Part shown: positions 44,548 to 53,498 of the stretch, piece by piece
Numbering within the stretch: the stretch's first letter is position 1
Layout of the letters: each line of letters begins with the position of its first letter
Assembly: GCF_005221325.1 (NCBI RefSeq)
Contig: NZ_CP039889.1
Location: 248,001 to 312,000 of the forward strand
Source: Agrobacterium tumefaciens
GTDB taxonomy: Bacteria > Pseudomonadota > Alphaproteobacteria > Rhizobiales > Rhizobiaceae
Reading direction: 5' to 3'
DNA length: 64,000 nt
Notes under the pieces: model-generated
Database searches by the model: none
Told to the model about the DNA's origin: nothing
What the model saw: the letters and a program-made list of their open reading frames with translations, nothing else
Position numbers and translations under genes: made by a program

Positions 44548-45312
44548 TTATCCAGCAATCTCCGGCCAGAGCCCTTCCGTCACCGTCATCAGCGCCGGCG
44601 TTCCCACAGCGACCCACGGAATGCCACTGCCGGGGCGGGTTCCGATACGGACATCCAGGCCGGCTTCCCGCGCGAGAACGAAGCCGCCGGCGATATCCCA
44701 CATGGTCGTCAGCTTCTGTAGATGGCCGTCGAAGATGCCGCGTGCGGCAAAGGCGAGACCGATCGACGTCGAACGGATGGATTCCACCACCCAGCCCGCA
44801 TGCCGGAGCCCTACATTCAGAGCAGCGACTTCTTCCGCATCGGCGGCGGCGCTGTCGCCAAGCGACATGACCTGCACATCGTCGAAGGGTACATGGCGGG
44901 CAAGTGGTTTGCCGTTCAGCATCAGTCCGGTCCCGTCGGCCGCGGCATAGATATCCTTAAAGATCGGCATGGCGACGACGCCGAGTTCCGGCCGGCCATT
45001 GCGCACGAAGCCGAGCGAGATGCCCCAGAGCGGCGAACCGCGCAGAAAATTGGCAGTGCCGTCGATGGGATCGATGATCCAGTAGGCGTCATCGGCCACA
45101 CCGCCCATTTCTTCGCCCAGCACGGTTTCACCGGGAAAGGCTTCCGCCAGACGGTCACGGACCAGCTTTTCGACCGTGGTGTCGGCTTCCGAGACGAAAT
45201 CCTGAAGACCCTTCGTCCGGGTGGCAATGGCGTCGCGCGCCTCGAAAAAGCGAAGGGCAAGGCCCATCGCTTCCTCGATGATGGCGACGGCGCGGTCGAG
45301 ACGCTCGCTCAT
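44548..45312 (-). CDS. Inositol-monophosphatase-family enzyme
   Basis: The 254-residue product (from ATG 45312, overlapping the stop of the phosphodiesterase gene by ATGA) shows the three metal-site motifs of the family: VLGEEMGG (Glu), WIIDPIDGTANFLRG (Asp-Pro-Ile-Asp-Gly-Thr) and TTMWDIAGG (Trp-Asp). The N-terminal helix has LQDFVSEADTTVE, also a family hallmark. It removes phosphate from inositol-1-phosphate or a similar sugar phosphate in the cytoplasm. Being last in an importer operon with a glycerophosphodiesterase, it probably acts on the phosphomonoester released from the imported compound. Confidence 0.9.
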   Translation of the reverse strand: MSERLDRAVAIIEEAMGLALRFFEARDAIATRTKGLQDFVSEADTTVEKLVRDRLAEAFPGETVLGEEMGGVADDAYWIIDPIDGTANFLRGSPLWGISLGFVRNGRPELGVVAMPIFKDIYAAADGTGLMLNGKPLARHVPFDDVQVMSLGDSAAADAEEVAALNVGLRHAGWVVESIRSTSIGLAFAARGIFDGHLQKLTTMWDIAGGFVLAREAGLDVRIGTRPGSGIPWVAVGTPALMTVTEGLWPEIAG

Positions 45313-46205
45313 CGTGTCCACGCCCTGCCCGTCTCGCCGGCGCCCGTCTTCAGCCAGCCGGTGAACGCTTCGACTTCATCGGTCTGGATCGCGCCCACGC
45401 CCGCCTCGGCAAGAGCACCCCAGACGGCTTCGGGATCGGACAGCGCCCGCGTATCATTAAAATCAAGGCAATGGGAAACATCGAGCGAGTTGATCCAGAG
45501 GCGGATATTCTGACGCTCCATCTCCGCACGGCCTTCGGCCAGATCGGCAATGTCAGTGAATTTCACTTCGATCATCGGCGACTTCAAGGCTTCGATCCGG
45601 CGCAGATCCTCGGCGAACCTGCCCTTTCTCACCGGGAACATCGGCATATGCGGGATCTTGCCGAACCAGTCGGTCTCCAGCACCTCGAAACGGCTCGCCT
45701 CAGGATCGATATCGGTTTTCACCAGCACCTGATCCTCGACGCCGAGCCGCAGCACGGTTTCCATGACCTGCGGCAGATCGCGGGTGAATTTGGTATCGAT
45801 ATTGACGGTGATCCTGCCGCGCGCCTCTTCCAGTAATTCCTCCAGCGTCGGCACACATTCATCGGTCAGACCAGCGCCGTCACCACCAGCACCGGCCTTC
45901 AGCTTCGCTGCGCGAACCACCTCGAAAGGCAGCGCGCTCACGGTCCCTTTGCCCGTCGTGGTGCGGTCAAGCGTTTCATCGTGAATGACGACGAGGCGGC
46001 CATCGGCTGTCGCCTGCGTGTCTATCTCGATCATCTCGACGCCGACCGCGACAGCGGCGCGGACGGAGGCGAGCGAATTTTCCGCAGTGGCAGTCCAGAA
46101 ACCACGATGGGCGATGGTCAGGATGGCTGGATTGTCGCGCGAGCAGAGCGCGAGAACATTGCAGGGAGTGGAGATCTTTCGGGAGGTGGCAAAGGTCTGG
46201 TGCAT
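45309..46205 (-). CDS. Glycerophosphodiester phosphodiesterase (GDPD family)
   Basis: From ATG 46205 the product has 298 residues without a clear signal peptide. GDPD motifs are present: TIAHRGFWTATAENSLASV (His-Arg and Glu), VEMIEIDTQATADGRLVVIH with the Glu-x-Asp pair and second His, and VNIDTKF. The enzyme hydrolyses glycerophosphodiesters to an alcohol and glycerol phosphate (or the converse). It follows the permeases in the operon and is translationally coupled to the inositol-monophosphatase-like gene. A TTG at 46229 is an alternative start. Confidence 0.9.
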   Translation of the reverse strand: MHQTFATSRKISTPCNVLALCSRDNPAILTIAHRGFWTATAENSLASVRAAVAVGVEMIEIDTQATADGRLVVIHDETLDRTTTGKGTVSALPFEVVRAAKLKAGAGGDGAGLTDECVPTLEELLEEARGRITVNIDTKFTRDLPQVMETVLRLGVEDQVLVKTDIDPEASRFEVLETDWFGKIPHMPMFPVRKGRFAEDLRRIEALKSPMIEVKFTDIADLAEGRAEMERQNIRLWINSLDVSHCLDFNDTRALSDPEAVWGALAEAGVGAIQTDEVEAFTGWLKTGAGETGRAWTR

Positions 46206-46251
46206 GGTTTTCACTTTCGGACGTTGCAATTACCGGGTTTGAGCGCCCGGA

Positions 46252-47115
46252 TCAGATTTTCCCCATGCCCGCCGCCATCAGATCGTCGCGCAGGATGCGG
46301 CCGGCGATGATGAAGACGATGAGTGCGGGAAGAAGCAGGATGAAGGAGACGATGGCGGCGAGCGGCAGCTGCATCGAATAGGGGTCGAGATACATGTAGA
46401 GCTTGATCGGCAAGGTCTCGACAACGGGCGCACCAACGATGAAGGACTTGTCGAATTCCTCGAAGCTGCCGATGAAAGACATCAGCCCACCAGCCAGAAG
46501 ACCTGGCACCGCTAGCGGCAATATGATGTGGAGGACAATGCCGACCGTTCCCGCGCCAAGCGAGCGGGCGGCGTGGATGAGGTCATCGGGAATGGTTTCC
46601 AGTGCCGCCGTCATCAGCCGGATCATCAGCGGCAGGGTGCCGACGATCTGCACGAGAATGACCCCCGTTACCGAATAAGCGAGACCGAACAGAAGAAACA
46701 CCTGCCCGATGCCCACGGCGACAACCAGCCCCGGAATGATGATCGGCGCCAGAATGAAAATCTCCACCAGCCGTTTCAGCCGGAAGGGAAAACGCGCCAT
46801 GGCCCAGGCCGTGGGTAACGCGATGGCCGCCGTCAGGAAGGTGACGACAATGGCAATCAGGATACTGTTGATCGCGGCGCGGACGAGGCTTGCATCACTG
46901 AGAATGCCCGCCCAGCGCGCCGAGGTATAGTGCTCCGGCACGAGAAGCGGCGGCGACCAGCCGTCGGCAATGCTCCACAGGAACATCAGCGCCAGCGGCA
47001 CGGCGATGGCGAGCGTCAGCGCGCCATAAAGCCCGATGGAGACGAAAATCCTGTCCTCTGGCGTAAAGGCACGGCGACGAGGAGTGAGGGTAGGTTCAAT
47101 GGTGATAGCGCTCAT
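46252..47115 (-). CDS. ABC transporter permease 2 of GDPD-linked importer
   Basis: The roughly 287-residue inner-membrane protein has six membrane segments and the EAA loop HAARSLGAGTVGIVLHIILP near residue 185. It resembles the PotC/ThiP-type second permease. Its start (ATGATG at 47118/47115) overlaps the stop of the first permease. It pairs with that permease to form the channel of the importer. Confidence 0.9.
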   Translation of the reverse strand: MSAITIEPTLTPRRRAFTPEDRIFVSIGLYGALTLAIAVPLALMFLWSIADGWSPPLLVPEHYTSARWAGILSDASLVRAAINSILIAIVVTFLTAAIALPTAWAMARFPFRLKRLVEIFILAPIIIPGLVVAVGIGQVFLLFGLAYSVTGVILVQIVGTLPLMIRLMTAALETIPDDLIHAARSLGAGTVGIVLHIILPLAVPGLLAGGLMSFIGSFEEFDKSFIVGAPVVETLPIKLYMYLDPYSMQLPLAAIVSFILLLPALIVFIIAGRILRDDLMAAGMGKI

Positions 47116-47969
47116 CATGCGTCTCCGCGGGTTTGGCCGGGGCCGATGCGGGATGTCAGCGAATAATAGAGAATGAGGACGGAGACCGCGAAGAGGCTCA
47201 GCACCATGCCCATGGCATAGACCTGATTAAAGCGGCCCTGGTTGAACTCCTGGATCATCAGCACCGAAAGCGGCCGGGCCGTCGGCGGGCCGACGATGTC
47301 AGGGATGGCGTAGGAGCCCATGGAGCCGATGAAGGTGAGAAGAATGGCGGCGGTGATGCCGGGCATGGCAAGCGGTATTTCCACGAAGAAGAAGGTCTTC
47401 AACCGCGAAGCGCCAAGCGTGCGCGAGGCATAACGGATATCCTCGGGAATGGCGGCAAAGGCACTGGTGATGATCAGCGTCACGAAGGGTATCTGTTTCC
47501 AGACGCTGGCGAGAATGACGCCGATGCCCCAGTCATCACGCACGAGCTTAGGCAGTTCGAGCCCGAGCGGCGCGACCAGCCGGTCGAGAAAACCGCCCCT
47601 TTCGAAGACGACGATCACCATCAGGCCGACGATGATGCCCGGCACCGCCATCGGCAGCTTGTAAAGGCCGCTGAACAGTTTTCGACCGAGAAAGCTCTTG
47701 CGGATCAGAAGCGCCAGCGGCACCGAGGCCGCAAGCGAGACGATGACCGGCATGACGCCGTAATAGATAGAGGTCGTGAGCCCCCGGATCATCGACGCGC
47801 GGGTGAAAATCCGCTGGTAGAACATCAGCGTGAAGCCGCCATCCTCCTGCCGGAAACTGCCGATCAGCGCCGAGAGCAGCGGCCCGCCGAAGAAGACCAG
47901 AAGATACCCAACACCCGGCAAAAGCAGGAATAGAAGCTGGGAGCGCCTGTTTCGAAGGAGCCCGGCCAT
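47115..47969 (-). CDS. ABC transporter permease 1 of GDPD-linked importer
   Basis: The roughly 284-residue protein has six membrane segments; its N-terminus LLFLLLPGVGYLLVFFGGPL is the first. The EAA loop is RYASRTLGASRLKTFFFVEI, near 185. It resembles the PotB-type permease. The start overlaps the ATPase stop, and the stop overlaps permease 2, so the genes are tightly coupled. Confidence 0.9.
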   Translation of the reverse strand: MAGLLRNRRSQLLFLLLPGVGYLLVFFGGPLLSALIGSFRQEDGGFTLMFYQRIFTRASMIRGLTTSIYYGVMPVIVSLAASVPLALLIRKSFLGRKLFSGLYKLPMAVPGIIVGLMVIVVFERGGFLDRLVAPLGLELPKLVRDDWGIGVILASVWKQIPFVTLIITSAFAAIPEDIRYASRTLGASRLKTFFFVEIPLAMPGITAAILLTFIGSMGSYAIPDIVGPPTARPLSVLMIQEFNQGRFNQVYAMGMVLSLFAVSVLILYYSLTSRIGPGQTRGDA

Positions 47970-49009
47970 CATGCCGCCTCCTCCGCCATCCTGTCATCGA
48001 GAAGATGGACCGAACCGGGAAACTGCAGCGCGACCCTTTGCCCGGCGTCAATCAGAGTTTCCGCACCGGACTGGCTGACCCTTATCTGGCGGCCGCCGAT
48101 CTCGACCGTATAGAGCGCATTGGCGCCCATGAAAGAAACGGCGGAAACCGTGCCGTCACCGGTCTGATCGGCGCGGATGTGGATGTTTTCCGGGCGAACG
48201 GAAATCTGCACATTACCGGCCGCCGCCTGATCCAATGTCACGGACTGGCCCCAAGGCAATTGCGCCTGCTGGCCCTCGGCGGATACGGGCAGAAGATTGG
48301 TCTGGCCGAGAAAGCCGGCGGTGAAGGCATGTTTCGGCGACCGGTAAAGCTCACGCGGCGTGCCGATCTCGACCACCCGGCCGGCATTCATGACGACAAT
48401 CCGGTCCGACATCGCCATCGCCTCAGCCTGATCATGTGTCACATAAAGGCTGGTCGCGCCAATGCGGCGGTGAAGCTCGGTCAGCTCGTGGCGCAGCGTA
48501 TCGCGGAGTTTAGCATCGAGATTGGAGAGTGGCTCATCGAACAGAAGCAGGCTTGGCTGCATGACAATGGCGCGCGCCAGCGCCACACGCTGCTGCTGGC
48601 CGCCGGACAATTGCCGGGGCATGCGATCCACCAGCCCGGTGAGATTGCAGATATCAAGCGCATGGGCGATGCGGCGGACCCGCTCATCCTTCGCGACCTT
48701 CTTCATCTTCAGCCCGAAGCCGAGATTTTTGGCGACCGACATATGCGGGAAGAGCGCATAGGACTGGAAAACCAAGGCGATGTCGCGCGCTTCCGGCGGC
48801 GCCTGATCGATGCGTTTGCCACCTAGCCGGATTTCACCGCCCGAAGGCTGGCTGATGCCGGTGAGGATGCGCAAAAGCGTGGACTTGCCGCAGCCGGAAG
48901 GGCCGAGAATAGTGACGAATTCGCCCCGTTCCACGGTGATCGACACGGGATGAAGCGCCCGGCTCGCGCCGTAATCCTTGCTGATATTGCTGATCTCGAG
49001 TTCACTCAT
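47969..49009 (-). CDS. ABC transporter ATPase of GDPD-linked importer
   Basis: The 346-residue protein has Walker A LGPSGCGKSTLL, signature LSGGQQQRVALARA, Walker B LLLFDEPLSNLD and the switch YVTHDQAEAMAMSD. A C-terminal TOBE domain follows, with ISVRPENIHI. It belongs to the PotA/FbpC group. GGGAGG lies before ATG 49009. It is separated from the binding-protein gene by a hairpin and powers the two permeases that follow. Confidence 0.93.
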   Translation of the reverse strand: MSELEISNISKDYGASRALHPVSITVERGEFVTILGPSGCGKSTLLRILTGISQPSGGEIRLGGKRIDQAPPEARDIALVFQSYALFPHMSVAKNLGFGLKMKKVAKDERVRRIAHALDICNLTGLVDRMPRQLSGGQQQRVALARAIVMQPSLLLFDEPLSNLDAKLRDTLRHELTELHRRIGATSLYVTHDQAEAMAMSDRIVVMNAGRVVEIGTPRELYRSPKHAFTAGFLGQTNLLPVSAEGQQAQLPWGQSVTLDQAAAGNVQISVRPENIHIRADQTGDGTVSAVSFMGANALYTVEIGGRQIRVSQSGAETLIDAGQRVALQFPGSVHLLDDRMAEEAA

Positions 49010-49044
49010 GACGAGCCTCCCTCATATTTTTTGACCAAGGGTAT

Positions 49045-49080
49045 CCGGACCGTGCTGGCACTTGCGGCCGCACAGTCCGG
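49045..49080 (-). terminator. Intergenic hairpin between binding-protein and ATPase genes
   Basis: CCGGAC and GTCCGG, with inner GTGC and GCAC pairs, form a long interrupted hairpin 15 bases after the binding-protein stop. It is followed on the minus strand by an A-rich run rather than a T run. As in the other importer operon, it probably protects the binding-protein message or attenuates read-through. Confidence 0.5.
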
Positions 49081-49094
49081 TGATCCCAACGGCG

Positions 49095-50324
49095 TTACTG
49101 GTTGAGGACTTTTTCATCGAGCGCTTCGGCAAGCGCTGTCGACATGTCCCAGAAAGCCGGCAGCGACAGGCGCGGATAGACGCTTTGCGGCAGAACATGC
49201 TCCTGCACGGCCTTCGGCATCAGATCGTTGGTGACATCGGTGCGCGGAGAGCGGGAGGCCTTGTTTTCCAGCTTCCAGAGCTGGAATTCCTTGCTCATCG
49301 CCATGTCGATCAGAAGCAGCGCCGAGGCGACGTTCTTCGCATTGGCAGGCACGAACATCGCGTCGCCAGAGCCGACCTGACCCTTTTCCAGAAGCGTGAC
49401 GCGGAAACTGTCGGGTAATTGCTTGGTGCCGAGGAAGCTCATGACCTGATCTTCCCAGACGGTGCCCATATAAAGCTGCTGGTTGTTGATGAGGTTGAGC
49501 GTATCGGCATTGCCGTTGGTCAGTTCGGCCACGGCCAGAAGACGACGATAATAATCCCAGACGGGCGTGAGGCACTCGGACTCCATCGCCCAGTCTTCGG
49601 CCTGCTGCAGCGTCTGGGTATAGTCGGTCAGCTGCTTGCGGCAGTCCCCGGTAAGATAATTGAGTGCGACCGAATAGATGAAGCCGCCGCCCGAACCACC
49701 CTTGGCCGGCAGGGTGACGCCGAGACGCTTGGGGTTCTTTTCTGCCCAGACGAGAAGATCCTCGAAGCTCTTCGGCACATCCTCGGCTTTCACGAAGGCA
49801 GAGTCATAACCGATGGCGGTCTGGTTGAGGTGCACCAGCGGGAAGCTGCCGCCATGCGGCTTTCCGAAAACGGTCTCGGCCATTTCCGGATTGTAATTGG
49901 CCATGTTCGGCAGGATTCTCGTCAGCGCAATATTGCCGACGACACCCTTGGCAGACAGCAGCGGATAGCTGCCACCACCGGCGAAATAGGCGTCGACAGG
50001 CGAATCCTGCCCTGCCGCCTGTACCGCGATCAGCTGCTGGTTCGCCTGATCGCCCTTCACGTCACTGTACGCGACCTTGATGCCATATTTGGCTTCGAAA
50101 CGGGTAATCAGTTCCTTCCAAGTATCGGCGAAACTGCCGGCGAAATTATACATCGTTACCGTGCCTTCGGCTTTGGCAGCGGGAACGACGATGTCGTAAA
50201 AATTGTCGCGGGTGACCTTGGACAGATCGAAGTCGAGATTTTTCATGTTGCTGTCAGCCGATAGACACGGCGCTGCCGTCGTCGCCAGCGCAAGCGCGGC
50301 GATCGCAAGAAATTTCATGCGCAT
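49095..50324 (-). CDS. ABC transporter binding protein of GDPD-linked importer
   Basis: The 409-residue periplasmic protein starts MRMKFLAIAALALATTAAPC with a Sec signal of about 23 residues; GAGGAGG lies upstream of ATG 50324. The mature part has GTVTMYNFAGSFADTWKELI and KVAYSDVKGDQANQQLIAVQ, typical of the polyamine/iron/phosphonate class-II-like binding proteins, then PRTDVTNDL near the C-terminus. The downstream phosphodiesterase and phosphomonoesterase suggest a glycerophosphodiester or inositol-containing ligand. That is inference, not read from the protein itself. Confidence 0.85.
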   Translation of the reverse strand: MRMKFLAIAALALATTAAPCLSADSNMKNLDFDLSKVTRDNFYDIVVPAAKAEGTVTMYNFAGSFADTWKELITRFEAKYGIKVAYSDVKGDQANQQLIAVQAAGQDSPVDAYFAGGGSYPLLSAKGVVGNIALTRILPNMANYNPEMAETVFGKPHGGSFPLVHLNQTAIGYDSAFVKAEDVPKSFEDLLVWAEKNPKRLGVTLPAKGGSGGGFIYSVALNYLTGDCRKQLTDYTQTLQQAEDWAMESECLTPVWDYYRRLLAVAELTNGNADTLNLINNQQLYMGTVWEDQVMSFLGTKQLPDSFRVTLLEKGQVGSGDAMFVPANAKNVASALLLIDMAMSKEFQLWKLENKASRSPRTDVTNDLMPKAVQEHVLPQSVYPRLSLPAFWDMSTALAEALDEKVLNQ

Positions 50325-50370
50325 TGAATGGTTCCTCCTCGGGAGCTGTTGTTGACCGACCCCTTATTAA

Positions 50371-50385
50371 TACACTCTAAGTGTA
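50371..50385. promoter_or_regulatory. Palindrome TACACT-CTA-AGTGTA between importer and ROK gene
   Basis: The 15-bp dyad TACACTCTAAGTGTA is flanked by AT-rich bases (TTAA before, ATAT after). It lies between the divergent binding-protein gene (start 50324) and ROK gene (start 50472). It is a good candidate ROK operator overlapping the importer promoter. Confidence 0.55.
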
Positions 50386-50471
50386 ATATTTGTGACAGTC
50401 CAGTGAAAAATGCGAGCGCGACCGGATGCTCCATGTTGCCGCCGCCTCGCGCAGCCGTTATCCAAAAGGTC

Positions 50472-51620
50472 ATGACAACAGATCAGACGCCGCACCAAAC
50501 CTTCGACCGTCAGCCGCTTGCCAGCGAGAATGAGCGTCTCATTCTGGATATCGTGCGCCGCCAGGGTCCCATTGCGCGCGCCTCGATCACCGGTCACACG
50601 AACCTGACGCAACAATCCGTACACCGACTGATCGACGGCCTGCTGGAGCGCGGGCTTCTGCGCACCGGCGCACCGCTCAAGGGCACGCGCGGCCAGCCTA
50701 GCCCCACCATCGAACTCGTGCCGGAAGCGGCTTATTCGCTTGGCATTTCCATCAACACCGACTCCGTGGTGATCTGCATCGCGGATTTCCGCTGCGACGT
50801 GATTGTCGAGGAAAAACTTGCCATGCTTCCGGAAGACCGGGAGAGGACACTCGCCGCATTGGCGCTGGCCCTCGAACGGCTGCTGGCGGAACATGGCGTT
50901 CCGCGCGAGCGCCTGCTTGGTCTCGGTTTTTCCATGTCGGGCTTCTTCGTGTCGGAAGACCGCGCGTTTAATGCGCCCGAACCCCTGCGCGACTGGTCGC
51001 TGATGGACCTGAAGCCTATCCTTGAGAAACGGTTCCAACTGCCTGTCTGGCTGGAGAACAACGCCACCACCGGCGCGATCGGCGAAAGTCTTCGCGGTGT
51101 CGGTTCCTGGTGCCAGACCTTCGCCTATCTGTCCTTCAATTACGGCTTCGGCGGCGGTTTGATCCTCGGCGGGCAACCGTTCCACGGCTTCCATGGCAAT
51201 GCCGGCGAATTCAGCGGCATATACAGCCCCGATGAATCGCCCAAACGCCCGGCACTGCAATATCTGATCGCCACCCTGCAGAAAAACAGGGTCGATATCC
51301 ATTCGATTGAAACACTCTATCGACAGTTTGATCCGGCGTGGCCAGGCGTCGAGGAATGGCTGACCGAAACCATGCCGCAGGTGGACCGGCTGGTGGCAAG
51401 CCTGATCGCGGTACTTGATCCTCAGGCGATTGTCTTTGGCGGGCAATTGCCGCGTGCGCTCGGCCGCATGATGATCGAACGCACGCACATGCCCTCCCAG
51501 CGCGAACACCGTTACGGCGTCGGCCCGAAGGAGGCGAAGCTGGTTCTCAGCGAGACGCAGGGCGATCCATCCGCGATTGGCGCTGCGCTGCTGCCGCTTC
51601 GGGTGCGCTACTTCCAGTAG
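50472..51620 (+). CDS. ROK-family transcriptional regulator
   Basis: The preferred start is ATG 50472 (MTTDQTPHQTFDRQPLASEN), giving 382 residues, normal for the family; the frame upstream to 50328 crosses the promoter region. The winged helix is ASITGHTNLTQQSVHRLIDGLLERGLL, and the ROK fold has GLGFSMSGFFV, NNATTGAIGE, GNAGEFSGIYS and DPQAIVFGGQLP. It lies divergent to the GDPD-linked importer and probably represses it until the ligand or a breakdown product binds. Confidence 0.88.
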   Translation: MTTDQTPHQTFDRQPLASENERLILDIVRRQGPIARASITGHTNLTQQSVHRLIDGLLERGLLRTGAPLKGTRGQPSPTIELVPEAAYSLGISINTDSVVICIADFRCDVIVEEKLAMLPEDRERTLAALALALERLLAEHGVPRERLLGLGFSMSGFFVSEDRAFNAPEPLRDWSLMDLKPILEKRFQLPVWLENNATTGAIGESLRGVGSWCQTFAYLSFNYGFGGGLILGGQPFHGFHGNAGEFSGIYSPDESPKRPALQYLIATLQKNRVDIHSIETLYRQFDPAWPGVEEWLTETMPQVDRLVASLIAVLDPQAIVFGGQLPRALGRMMIERTHMPSQREHRYGVGPKEAKLVLSETQGDPSAIGAALLPLRVRYFQ

Positions 51621-51828
51621 CGGGCAACCCCTACAGGCTGATGTAATCCCGCAACAATCATCACGGAAACGTGAGCCTGATCCGCCCCCCCCGGTTTTTT
51701 ACGGGTTGGCAGCAAGCGCCCGAAGACAGTAAATATGACAGCAATAGTCATGTTTATATCGACGTGATGCGGTGCGCATATCCCTCGCCCGCCTCTTGCG
51801 TCACGCCGATACGTCACCGGGTCGATTG

Positions 51829-52335
51829 ATGAGCAAAGCCCTGTTTGAGGTTCTCGATGCCAAGGAAGAAAACCGCCTGATGCGGTTTTTCCGCCGACGG
51901 CTGCAGAACCGTGAAGATGCCGCCGATGCAATGCAGGAAACCCTCCTGCGGGCGCTGGAAGTCTCGCATGCGACGTTCATCGACAATCCGCAGGCTTATC
52001 TCTTCCAGATCGCGCGGTCCGTCGCGCGCCTTACGGTCATCCGCCAGTCGCGTGAGAGGCCGTTATTCGTACCCTATGAGGCAGGTCTTGCCGTAGTCTG
52101 CGAGGAACCCGGGCAGGAACGGATCGTGGCCGCCCGGCAGCATCTCATCCTGATGGCAAGGGCCATCGAGGCACTGCCCCAACGTTGCCAGCAGGTCTTC
52201 GTGCTCAGCCGGCTGCATGGCCAGTCCAATGGCGAGATCGCCGCGCGGCTCGGCATTTCCCGCAACATGGTGGAAAAACACATCATCAAGGCGCTGCTGC
52301 ACTGCCGTCAGCTCCGCGCACAAATAAAAATGTAA
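51829..52335 (+). CDS. ECF sigma factor, FecI type
   Basis: From ATG 51829 the product has 168 residues. Region 2 is RFFRRRLQNREDAADAMQETLLRALE at about 18-43. Region 4 is the helix-turn-helix LPQRCQQVFVLSRLHGQSNGEIAARLGISRNMVEKHI near 125-160. It would direct RNA polymerase to iron-uptake promoters when signalled through the outer-membrane receptor and the FecR protein encoded next. A GTG at 51772 would add 19 residues and cannot be excluded. No strong Shine-Dalgarno site is seen for either start. Confidence 0.92.
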   Translation: MSKALFEVLDAKEENRLMRFFRRRLQNREDAADAMQETLLRALEVSHATFIDNPQAYLFQIARSVARLTVIRQSRERPLFVPYEAGLAVVCEEPGQERIVAARQHLILMARAIEALPQRCQQVFVLSRLHGQSNGEIAARLGISRNMVEKHIIKALLHCRQLRAQIKM

Positions 52336-52342
52336 TCCGGCA

Positions 52343-52370
52343 TCAGGTGTTCGCATCCTTTTTCACTCTA
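52343..52370 (+). promoter_or_regulatory. Candidate ECF promoter before fecR: TCAGG-N16-CACTCTA
   Basis: TCAGG (52343-52347) and CACTCTA (52364-52370) are separated by exactly 16 bases, with a T5 run leading into the second element. The same two elements with the same spacing lie before the receptor gene at 53415-53442. Repetition of both blocks at fixed spacing in one operon suggests -35/-10 elements read by the sigma factor encoded just upstream. Confidence 0.6.
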
Positions 52371-52420
52371 TAAGGGAAAGGGAATATGCAAAGCACGCAA
52401 AGAAAACGGCAGATCAGGAC

Positions 52421-53389
52421 ATGAATAAGCGCCCGGACGGCCTGAACGACGACGGCTTGACAGATCACGGCCTGGCCGAGGAAGCCGCTCTGTGGGTGGC
52501 GCGCATGCAATCCGCAGACGCGACGGAAGCAGAGCGTGAAGCGTTCTATATCTGGCTGCGGGCCGACGCCGCCCATGCCGCCGCCTATGAGGACATGCAA
52601 CATCTCTGGGGAGAACTCGGCGAGATCGAGCTTGCACCGGCCGAACCGAAAAAACGGCGCGGGCCTCGCGGGGCGATGCTGGCGGGTGTGGCCGGTCTCT
52701 GCCTCATCGGACTTGCGGCCCTGTTTGCGGAGAAAAGCGGACTAACGGACCGCTGGCAGGCGGATTATTACACTGAAATCGGCGAAACGCGGATGCTGGC
52801 GCTGGAAGACGGCAGCCGCATCAGCCTGAATACCGACACGGCGATTACCGTGCATTATTCGCAAAACGAACGGCGCATCACCCTGCTTCGCGGCGAGGCC
52901 TATTTCGATGTCGCGAAAAACCCGGAGCGCCCCTTCATCGTCGAAGATGGATCGATGACGGCAAAGGCGCTCGGCACCCATTATTCGGTGCGCGCCGGCA
53001 GCGGCGCGCTGCCGCAGGAGGTGCAGGTAGAGGAAGGCCGCGTCGAGGTGACGACGGATACCGATGTCGCCGTTCTCACCCCCGGCGAAACCGTGACGCT
53101 TGGCGACAATGGCAAGCTGCTGCGCGCCCGCAAGGATGTCGCCAGCAGCATGGCCTGGCGTGAGGGCAAGCTCATCTTTTCCAGCCAGCCGCTGCGCGAG
53201 GTTCTGGATATTCTCTCGCAATATCGCCGAGGCCGCATCGTCATCCTCGATGAGGCGGCGGCAAAACAGCGCGTATCCGGCATCTTCGACCTGAAGGATA
53301 CCGATCAGGCACTCACCATTCTCGAAGAAAGCCTTCCCGTCTCGGTGTCGCGGCTTTCGGACATGCTGGTTTTTGTCCGCTCGCGATAA
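52421..53389 (+). CDS. fecR: FecR-family sigma regulator
   Basis: This 322-residue inner-membrane protein has a cytoplasmic N-terminal anti-sigma part (AALWVARMQSADATEAEREA, then FYIWLRADAAHAAAYEDMQH, the DUF4880-type segment). One membrane helix follows at about 87-105 (AMLAGVAGLCLIGLAALFA). The periplasmic FecR domain has LEDGSRISLNTDTAI, RRITLLRGEAYFDVAKNPERPF and VQVEEGRVEV, and the C-terminus is STN-like. It transmits the signal of a loaded receptor to the sigma factor. It lies 85 bases after the sigma gene and behind a candidate promoter of its own. Confidence 0.93.
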   Translation: MNKRPDGLNDDGLTDHGLAEEAALWVARMQSADATEAEREAFYIWLRADAAHAAAYEDMQHLWGELGEIELAPAEPKKRRGPRGAMLAGVAGLCLIGLAALFAEKSGLTDRWQADYYTEIGETRMLALEDGSRISLNTDTAITVHYSQNERRITLLRGEAYFDVAKNPERPFIVEDGSMTAKALGTHYSVRAGSGALPQEVQVEEGRVEVTTDTDVAVLTPGETVTLGDNGKLLRARKDVASSMAWREGKLIFSSQPLREVLDILSQYRRGRIVILDEAAAKQRVSGIFDLKDTDQALTILEESLPVSVSRLSDMLVFVRSR

Positions 53390-53414
53390 AACGTAATTTT
53401 TTGCGGCTCCGACG

Positions 53415-53442
53415 TCAGGAGGCGGGCTGCCTTTTCACTCTA
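53415..53442 (+). promoter_or_regulatory. Candidate ECF promoter before the TonB receptor: TCAGG-N16-CACTCTA
   Basis: TCAGG (53415-53419) and CACTCTA (53436-53442), again 16 bases apart with a T4 run before the second element, lie 57 bases before the receptor start. The match to the copy at 52343-52370 covers both blocks and the spacing but not the middle, as expected for a promoter rather than a duplicated segment. Confidence 0.62.
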
Positions 53443-53498
53443 GTCAATCAGCACCCGTTTTGGCGGGTGGCATGAGATCACGAGTGAGAGGGAATGAC

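Noticed and set aside
50367..51509. 380-residue frame antisense to the second ROK gene
   Set aside because: The plus strand encodes a complete ROK regulator with recognisable motifs; the antisense frame has none.
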